From NCBI GenBank assembly GCA_003021685.1, contig PXRO01000037.1, positions 105,586-169,585 of the forward strand: a stretch of 64,000 bases of DNA. Direction: 5' to 3'. Shown here piece after piece: positions 59,012-64,000 of this stretch. Made by a program: the position numbers and the translations under genes. The notes beneath the pieces are model-generated. The model did no database searches. It saw nothing but the letters and a program-made list of their open reading frames with translations, and was not told where the DNA came from. The DNA is from Halobacteriales archaeon QS_4_62_28. GTDB taxonomy: Archaea; Halobacteriota; Halobacteria; Halobacteriales; Haloarculaceae. The first letter of the stretch is position 1. Every line of letters starts with the position of its first letter.

Positions 59012-59494
59012 ATGACCGACAGAGAGGGTTCGTTACTGGCGCGGGTCGCGACCTACCAGTTCGGCCCGGGTGCCGACGACGCGCTGTTCCCGTCAATCGC
59101 AGACCTCACCGTCACCCACACGAGTTCCGGCCGCCCTCGACAGGTACTCGACGGCGAGGACCGACTGCTAGAGTACGGCAGCGATGGGCGCTTTACGCTC
59201 GGGATCGCCGGTGGCCGCCGACTCCTCGCAAGCCTCGACACACCGCGCCATCACGTCGTCGTCGGATCCGAGAGCGAACCCTTCGTCCGGGAGGGGCGCA
59301 ACGCTTTCGCGAAGTTCGTCCAGGCCGCCGACGAAAACATCCGACCGGGTGACGAGGTGCTGGTCGTCCACGCCGACGGCGATTTGCTCGCCGTGGGGCG
59401 GGCCGAACTCCCCGGTCCGGCGATGCTCGATTTCGAGACGGGGATGGCCGTCACGGTTCGCCACGGTGCAGGGCCTGCCGACGACGAAGCGTGA
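59012..59494 (+). CDS. PUA domain protein
   Basis: This 160-aa protein has a C-terminal PUA RNA-binding domain (about 80-150): 'VVVGSESEPFVREGRNAFAK', 'FVQAADENIRPGDEVLVVHA', 'DGDLLAVGRAELPG'. The N-terminal part resembles the preceding domain of archaeosine/pseudouridine-type proteins without a catalytic site. It is followed 72 bp later by the NAC gene and TrmI, an RNA/translation cluster. Confidence 0.85.
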   Translation: MTDREGSLLARVATYQFGPGADDALFPSIADLTVTHTSSGRPRQVLDGEDRLLEYGSDGRFTLGIAGGRRLLASLDTPRHHVVVGSESEPFVREGRNAFAKFVQAADENIRPGDEVLVVHADGDLLAVGRAELPGPAMLDFETGMAVTVRHGAGPADDEA

Positions 59495-59566
59495 TCGGGA
59501 GTTCGAGGACGGCGTTCGACGACCGAGGTCGGTGTCCTTTTGACCACGGACCACACACAGACGGGT

Positions 59567-59974
59567 ATGTTTGGAGGAGGCGGCGGCGGACTCGACCCAC
59601 GTAAAATGAAGCAAATGATGGAGCAGATGGGCATCGACATGGACGATATCGATGCCGAAGAAGTGATCATCCGGACACCGGACACGGAACTCTACTTCAC
59701 GGACGCCGAGGTCCAGTTGATGGAAGCACAGGGCCAGTCGACCTACCAGGTTGTCGGCGAACCCGAAGAGCGCGCTCTGGAAGCCGGTTCGGGCGGCGCT
59801 GCGGATGCAAGCACAGACGACACGCCCGCAGACAGCGCGACGGACGATAGCGCCATCCCCGACGACGACGTGGAACTGGTCGCGATGCGAGCAAGCGTCG
59901 ACGAGGCGGCCGCTCGTGACGCACTCGAAGCGACTGATGGCGACCTCGCGGCGGCCGTCGAGCGCCTAGAGTGA
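59567..59974 (+). CDS. nac: Nascent polypeptide-associated complex protein (archaeal alpha-NAC)
   Basis: This 135-aa chaperone binds nascent chains at the ribosome. It begins '[20 protein letters not shown]', then the NAC barrel '[20 protein letters not shown]' and '[16 protein letters not shown]'. A disordered acidic linker leads to a C-terminal UBA domain ('[20 protein letters not shown]'). The architecture is canonical for archaea. Its stop overlaps the trmI GTG start. Confidence 0.94.
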   Translation: MFGGGGGGLDPRKMKQMMEQMGIDMDDIDAEEVIIRTPDTELYFTDAEVQLMEAQGQSTYQVVGEPEERALEAGSGGAADASTDDTPADSATDDSAIPDDDVELVAMRASVDEAAARDALEATDGDLAAAVERLE

Positions 59975-60705
59975 GCTACCTGTTCATCCACGATGGGAAA
60001 GACCGCGAATACCTGCTCGCGCCCGGCGAGACCCTCGAAACCGACCTCGGCGTGCTGGACGTTCCTGACGACGTGACACCGGGCGACACCGTCGAGACCC
60101 ATCTCGACGAACCCTTTGCCGTCCGGGAACTCCGCGGCCCGGACCTGTTCAACCACCTCGAACGCACCGGCGCGCCGATGATGCCACGCGACATCGGCCT
60201 CGTCGTCGGCACGACCGGCGTCCAGTCGGGCGACCGCGTGCTCGATGCGGGGACCGGTACGGGCGTGCTGGCGACGTATCTCGCCCGCATGGGCGCGACG
60301 GTGACAACCTACGAAAAGGACGCCGACTTCGCCGACATCGCCCGCGAGAACACGGTGCTGGCAGGCGTCGAGGACACCGTCACGGTGCAAACGGGTGACG
60401 TGACCGACGACCTCGATACGCTCGATCAAGCGGCGTTCGACGTGATCACGCTTGATACGGGCGACGCCGCGACGGTCGTCGAACACGCGCCGGACCTGCT
60501 GGTCCCCGGTGGCTTCGTCGCCGTCTACTCGCCCTTCGTCGAACAGGCCCGCGAGGCACTCACGACCGCCCGCGAGGTCGGTCTCGGCGACGCCGAGACA
60601 CTGGAGACGATCCAGCGCGAGATGGACATCAGCGACCGGGGCTCCCGTCCGTCGACGCGGGGTGTCGGCCACACTGGCTATCTCACCTTCGCGCGGAAGC
60701 CCTGA
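59971..60705 (+). CDS. trmI: tRNA (adenine-N1)-methyltransferase TrmI
   Basis: This 244-aa SAM-dependent enzyme methylates adenosine 57/58 in tRNA T loops. The N-terminal beta domain is followed by the Rossmann fold: '[20 protein letters not shown]' (SAM motif I), '[12 protein letters not shown]' and C-terminal '[10 protein letters not shown]'. GTG start (VSYLFIHDG) overlaps NAC by 4 bp, indicating coupling. The 3' end runs into a 20-bp tandem repeat. Confidence 0.9.
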   Translation: MSYLFIHDGKDREYLLAPGETLETDLGVLDVPDDVTPGDTVETHLDEPFAVRELRGPDLFNHLERTGAPMMPRDIGLVVGTTGVQSGDRVLDAGTGTGVLATYLARMGATVTTYEKDADFADIARENTVLAGVEDTVTVQTGDVTDDLDTLDQAAFDVITLDTGDAATVVEHAPDLLVPGGFVAVYSPFVEQAREALTTAREVGLGDAETLETIQREMDISDRGSRPSTRGVGHTGYLTFARKP

Positions 60706-60761
60706 TAGTCGCGTGGAAACCCTGATAGTCGCGTGAAAACTCCGATAGTGACAGCTGTCAC
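60691..60761. repeat. 20-bp tandem repeat and 14-bp palindrome after trmI
   Basis: CCCTGATAGTCGCGTGGAAA (60700-60719) repeats at 60720-60739 with one change, with partial units before and after. The stop codon of trmI lies in the first copy. A perfect 14-bp palindrome GTGACAGCTGTCAC follows (60748-60761). The region lies between two convergent genes. Confidence 0.7.
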
Positions 60762-60790
60762 TACGAACCACGCTCCGTCTCCGGAGCGAT

Positions 60791-61426
60791 CTACGTGATC
60801 GACCGAATCAGGTCGAGCAGTTCGTCCCGGTATTCGCGACTCGACCGCGTGAGCGCGTCTGACGCGTTCTCGATATCGAGGATTTCGGTGATCGGTCGTT
60901 CGGGGTACGCGCCGGCACCGATCCGGAACCCGTCACCGTGCCAGACGCCGACCCAGCCAGTCACAGGCAGGGTTCCGTTGCCCGCCTCGAGTGGGAGGTG
61001 TGCCCGGTACTGTTTGAGCGTCGCTCGGTCGCCCGAGTCGACCCGCACTCGCTCGCTCCGGCCGCGACTGATCGACTCGAACCCACGGTCGCGCAACTCC
61101 GTTTTGAACGTCTGGTTCGCCTCCGAGCGAACGCTCGGCAGGATCATCGCCGGACCGATTCCAGGCGAGAGTGGCGGCGTGAACGTCAGACTGGTCGCGA
61201 AGAAGAACCGCCAGCGCTGGTCGATACCCACGGCCTCCTCGGCGGCCGCCCGCGCTCGCTCGTCGCCGTACACTACGGTCGCGCCCTCGACACTCGTCCC
61301 TGGCAATTGAAACACTGTGTCGACCGTCTCGTCAGTGCAGGTCCAGCCGCCCGCTGTGAGTTCGTCTTCGGGGACCGATGGGAACCGCTCGTCGGACGTT
61401 GACACGTCTGGTACTGACGGCCCCAC
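60791..61426 (-). CDS. Haloarchaeal hypothetical protein
   Basis: This 211-aa acidic protein has no membrane segment except a weak hydrophobic patch 'WRFFFATSLTFTPPLSPGIG'. Segments include 'GGWTCTDETVDTVFQLPGTS' and 'LPVTGWVGVWHGDGFRIGAG'. I do not recognise a family. The divergent upstream region contains structured-repeat copy 2, starting 35 bp before its ATG. Confidence 0.6.
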   Translation of the reverse strand: MGPSVPDVSTSDERFPSVPEDELTAGGWTCTDETVDTVFQLPGTSVEGATVVYGDERARAAAEEAVGIDQRWRFFFATSLTFTPPLSPGIGPAMILPSVRSEANQTFKTELRDRGFESISRGRSERVRVDSGDRATLKQYRAHLPLEAGNGTLPVTGWVGVWHGDGFRIGAGAYPERPITEILDIENASDALTRSSREYRDELLDLIRSIT

Positions 61427-61460
61427 GCACCTAACGATTCCGTCGAACCGGACAGCAGTG

Positions 61461-61797
61461 TTCAGAGAAGAGATTGAGAGAAACGCTTACAAAGCACCGA
61501 AAGCCCTCGTACAGTTGCGGTCCCGGGACCCACGCTGCGCTCCAGCGGGTGCTTGCGGGGTCCGGGTTCCCGCAACTGCACTCGCCCTTTCATCCGCCAG
61601 GATTCAGTCGGTGAACCAGCCGATGCCTGGCGGATGAAAGGGCGAGCGGCGGTCGGTCCCTCCCGGGCGACGAAAGCACCGCAGCCGAAGGCGAGGAGCG
61701 TGGTTCGAAAGACCGGAGGTCTTTCGTCATCACGAGAGAGCTGGAGGGCTTTCGGTGTCTCTGACATATCCGGTGCGGTTGCTTATTTGGACAGTAC
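61461..61797 (+). repeat. Structured repeat element, copy 2
   Basis: This roughly 337-bp block is the second copy of the element at 27908-28231 and is nearly identical over its first 120 bp and last 55 bp. Its ends are marked by inverted arms CACCGAAAGCCCTC (61495-61508) and complement (61744-61757). Inside are a perfect 21-bp inverted repeat (61581-61601 with 61626-61646, 24-nt loop) and a 9-bp triloop hairpin (61706-61726). The middle differs from copy 1. The gap 61427-61813 contains only this element. Confidence 0.85.
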
Positions 61798-61813
61798 CAA
61801 CCGGACAGTCTTG

Positions 61814-62137
61814 CTAGTGGTCGTCTTCGCGCCACCTGTGCTCGCACTCGGTGCAGGTAAAAAACCGCGTCTCGGACTCGTCGGCGGCGCGAATCTGTTT
61901 CATCTCCCAGAATGCACGGTCGTTCCCACAGTTCGGGCAGTGTGTCTCCGTCGTCGGCCCCATGTCTTCTGCATCCACCTCGGAGGTGTCGACGATCTCG
62001 CTCTCTTCCTGGCCCTGAGTCGTCACCATCGCACTCTCTGCTTCGGCATCCCGGGCCTTCTCTGCGCCGCAACTGCCACAGACCCAGATGCCGTCTGCCG
62101 CTTTCATCATCGAACCGCAGTCGTCGCAAAACTCCAT
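61814..62137 (-). CDS. tfs: Transcription factor S (TFS/RpoM, TFIIS-like)
   Basis: This 107-aa protein has two zinc ribbons: N-terminal 'MEFCDDCGSMMKAADGIWVC' with 'CG' and C-terminal 'THCPNCGNDRAFWEMKQIRA' followed by 'DESETRFFTCTECEHRW'. The acidic hairpin 'ADESET' is the catalytic DE-type loop that stimulates transcript cleavage by stalled RNA polymerase. Length and layout are typical of archaeal TFS. Confidence 0.94.
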   Translation of the reverse strand: MEFCDDCGSMMKAADGIWVCGSCGAEKARDAEAESAMVTTQGQEESEIVDTSEVDAEDMGPTTETHCPNCGNDRAFWEMKQIRAADESETRFFTCTECEHRWREDDH

Positions 62138-62185
62138 TATTGCTCCTCGTTACCGCCGGAATGGTTTAAATTCGAGGATTCCCGG

Positions 62186-63154
62186 TTACCGCTTGAGCCA
62201 GCTGGAACAGGCGTCCATGTCGTCCATGAGTTCGTCGTGGAGGCCACAGTAGGGCTCCGGTTCGCCGTCGTCCATCACGTACTCGAAGTGGCGGCAGTTG
62301 CCGCAGTACTGGTCTACGTCGCCGCCATCTCGTGTCGAGCGACGGACGTCGTCGTTGAACGACGCGCCGCCGACGGTGGACGTGCCGCCGTCGGAACTCG
62401 GTTGCTGGCTCGCCCGGCCACGCGACTGGCCTGTCGGCCCGCCGGAGTGGGACTCGCCGGGCGAGGAACGGCGACCCGACGGCGATTGCGAGGACTGGCC
62501 ACCGTCGCCGAGTGGTGCGTTCGTCGCTTCGACGGTCGCACTGTCGTGACTGGTCGGCGACGTCTCGCGGTTGGTCTGGGTCTCGACGCTGCCCTCCGGT
62601 TCGGTCCCGAACAGGCCGACGCCGCCAAAGCGGCCCAGCGACCGGGCTTCCTCGACGAGGCGAATCGTCCCCTCTCTGGTAATCGCCATCCGTGCGGTGC
62701 CGCCGGGGTCGTTCCGTGTCTTGAACGTCGCGAGCGCGAGAAACAGACACCAGAACACCGTCACGACACCGAGGAAGTACACCGCCGTCGTCGCCAGCGC
62801 GAGCAGTGGTGCGCCGACGACCCACTCGTATGGATAGGCGTACTGGAACAGGACCACCCCGATGGTCGCGATACTCGCCCCGATGAGTGCGGCCGCCCGA
62901 GTCGACCGCGGCGCAGGCAACACGGCAAAAACGCCCAGCAAGACTGCCGGCAACCCGAGGCCAGCGAGCACGCCCGCGAGTTCTCGTGCCGGATACCGGC
63001 CCAGCCACTGGACCCCGACAGTGGTCGTCGCCAGTGCGATAGCCCCCACGACCATCGCCGCACCGACGACGAAGAGCCCAGTACCGAGGAGTTGTTGTCG
63101 GCGGCTGGCTACCCGGCCGACGTTGCCCTCGTATACGTCTGTAAGACTCGTCAT
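62186..63154 (-). CDS. Haloarchaeal membrane protein with C-terminal zinc motif (DUF7139-like)
   Basis: This 322-aa protein has five hydrophobic helices in residues 20-150 ('LLGTGLFVVGAAMVVGAIAL', 'LAGVLAGLGLPAVLLGVFAV', 'AALIGASIATIGVVLFQYAY', 'VYFLGVVTVFWCLFLALATF'). A Ser/Gly-rich linker follows (about 190-280), then a cysteine-rich tail 'DQYCGNCRHFEYVMDD' and 'PYCGLHDELMDDMDACSSW'. The DUF7139 assignment is from memory. Function unknown. Confidence 0.75.
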   Translation of the reverse strand: MTSLTDVYEGNVGRVASRRQQLLGTGLFVVGAAMVVGAIALATTTVGVQWLGRYPARELAGVLAGLGLPAVLLGVFAVLPAPRSTRAAALIGASIATIGVVLFQYAYPYEWVVGAPLLALATTAVYFLGVVTVFWCLFLALATFKTRNDPGGTARMAITREGTIRLVEEARSLGRFGGVGLFGTEPEGSVETQTNRETSPTSHDSATVEATNAPLGDGGQSSQSPSGRRSSPGESHSGGPTGQSRGRASQQPSSDGGTSTVGGASFNDDVRRSTRDGGDVDQYCGNCRHFEYVMDDGEPEPYCGLHDELMDDMDACSSWLKR

Positions 63155-63282
63155 AGCCGCTAGCACGACGCCTGTCCTCAAAACTACCCGTCAGACGTGT
63201 GGCAGACAACGAGACTCCGAGGCCCAGAGCGCCTCGCTCGTCTTCCGAAAACCCTAATCACAACCACTCGAAACGGGGAAGT

Positions 63283-63576
63283 ATGAGCGACGACGAGAAC
63301 GACGAGGAGAGTGACGACGAGCCAGCAGTCGAGATCGGCGAGGGAGAGTCAGTGGCCGGCGCACCACTAGCACGCGTTGGCTCGCGACTCACGTGGGGTA
63401 TCGAGCAGAGCAAGATTATCGAACGCGAGGGCGACACGGAGATACGGACGCCGGACGGCCCACAGACGCTCGAAACCATACTCGAAGACGTGGACGTGCC
63501 CTATTTCGAACACCGTCGCGAGTTCGAGTCGGCCGTGCGCGGGGTCATCGGCGACGGGCCGATCCCGACCGAGTAA
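63283..63576 (+). CDS. DUF5789 family protein
   Basis: This 97-aa protein has an acidic disordered start and a conserved core 'GAPLARVGSRLTWGIEQSKI', 'TEIRTPDGPQTLETILEDV' and 'YFEHRREFESAVRGVIGDGP'. I recognise this as haloarchaeal DUF5789. Function unknown. It precedes the DUF302 gene by 36 bp on the same strand. Confidence 0.78.
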   Translation: MSDDENDEESDDEPAVEIGEGESVAGAPLARVGSRLTWGIEQSKIIEREGDTEIRTPDGPQTLETILEDVDVPYFEHRREFESAVRGVIGDGPIPTE

Positions 63577-63612
63577 CACGGTCCTTATTTTGTCTCCGCT
63601 CTATCGTCGGGC

Positions 63613-64000
63613 ATGACGCTCCCAATCGATCCGAACGCAGTGGCGAGTAGTGACATCGGCGAGCAGCGCGCGACACTGGAGATGGGCCACGAGGACGCCA
63701 TCGAACACGTCCGCGAGGTGTTCACCGACGCGGGATTCGGGGTTCCGGTCGAGTTTTCTCCCTCGGAGTTGCTCGACGAGAAGGTCGACGCCGGTAGAGA
63801 CCCTTACTACGTGCTGGGAGCCTGCAACCCGACCATGGCCGACCGCGCGCTGGACGCCAGCGACAGGAAAATCGGCGCGCTCTTCCCCTGTAACGTCATC
63901 GTCTGGGAAGAAGAACCGGGCGTCCAGACAGTCTATCACGTGAGTATCATGCGCATCGCACGACTCGCCGGGATCGCACCCGACGACGAGACGATGGCCG
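63613..64000 (+). CDS. DUF302 domain protein (truncated by the window end)
   Basis: At least 129 aa are present: 'IEHVREVFTDAGFGVPVEFS', 'YYVLGACNPTMADRALDASD', 'KIGALFPCNVIVWEEEPGV' and 'YHVSIMRIARLAGIAPDDE'. This is the DUF302 pattern with the conserved ACNP and PCN motifs, found in heme- or metal-linked small proteins. The 3' end lies beyond the window. Confidence 0.85.
   Translation, partial: MTLPIDPNAVASSDIGEQRATLEMGHEDAIEHVREVFTDAGFGVPVEFSPSELLDEKVDAGRDPYYVLGACNPTMADRALDASDRKIGALFPCNVIVWEEEPGVQTVYHVSIMRIARLAGIAPDDETMA

Noticed and set aside
61553-63163. 536-codon plus-strand frame across the structured repeat, tfs and the DUF7139-like gene
   Set aside because: Opposes two well-supported genes, is Arg/Val-rich and begins inside the repeat.

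Overview
The window is chromosomal DNA from an extremely halophilic archaeon (class Halobacteria). It is GC-rich, its proteins are strongly acidic and lysine-poor, and translation often starts at the 5' end of the transcript. It carries archaeal markers (transcription factor S, archaeal NAC, TrmI, PolX, MfnA) together with many families I know only from haloarchaea (DUF5787, DUF5788, DUF5797, DUF5789, DUF5684 and others). No rRNA and no replication origin is visible, and I do not assign a genus.

Layout. 0-11 kb, mostly minus strand: an NfeD/SPFH membrane pair, methionyl-tRNA synthetase, a VTT membrane protein, tyrosine/aspartate decarboxylase, PEP synthase, a PhzF-like isomerase, and a plus-strand AEC transporter. 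11-16.2 kb: the condensin unit (coiled-coil protein, smc, scpA). 16.4-19.9 kb: gatB, then thyA-folA for dTMP and tetrahydrofolate. 20-24 kb: DUF5788-polX-Mut7-C RNase. 24.3-26.3 kb: a MacB-type ABC exporter beside a LolA-like lipoprotein-type protein. 26-31 kb: haloarchaeal DUF genes, a NUDIX hydrolase, a uS10-like protein and an aldo/keto reductase. 31-33.4 kb: an AT-rich patch with a Tat-exported protein and a mosaic endonuclease III. 33.5-39.2 kb: a GH2-like protein, a coiled-coil protein, a LysE exporter, an HD phosphohydrolase and a GNAT/zinc-ribbon protein. 39.3-40.5 kb: an intron-containing tRNA-Gln, a tRNA-like remnant, and a DtxR regulator next to a ferritin-like protein. 41.5-43.5 kb: an IS1341-type TnpB element with a divergent two-gene cassette. 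43.6-47.2 kb: the sufCBD iron-sulfur assembly operon. 47.5-49.5 kb: an MFS transporter and a phosphoribosyltransferase. 49.5-57.3 kb: lysine biosynthesis through diaminopimelate (dapA, dapB, dapD, lysA, dapE), split by two Tat-exported proteins and small zinc-ribbon/HTH genes, with no dapF. 57.5-64 kb: RidA, an NYN protein, PUA, NAC, TrmI, transcription factor S, membrane and DUF proteins, ending in a truncated DUF302 gene.

The most unusual material is non-coding. A roughly 325-335 bp structured repeat occurs twice (27.9 and 61.5 kb) with conserved inverted ends and variable inner hairpins. Six perfect short hairpins, nearly all with 3-nt loops, lie between two in-phase copies of the gatB 3' end (17.93-18.18 kb). 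A three-way-junction palindrome abuts sufD, and hairpins of the same type mark both ends of the TnpB element. A 14-bp motif placed against TATA boxes recurs at 20.49 and 28.8 kb. Family names and start codons were assigned by reading the sequence; no database search was possible.
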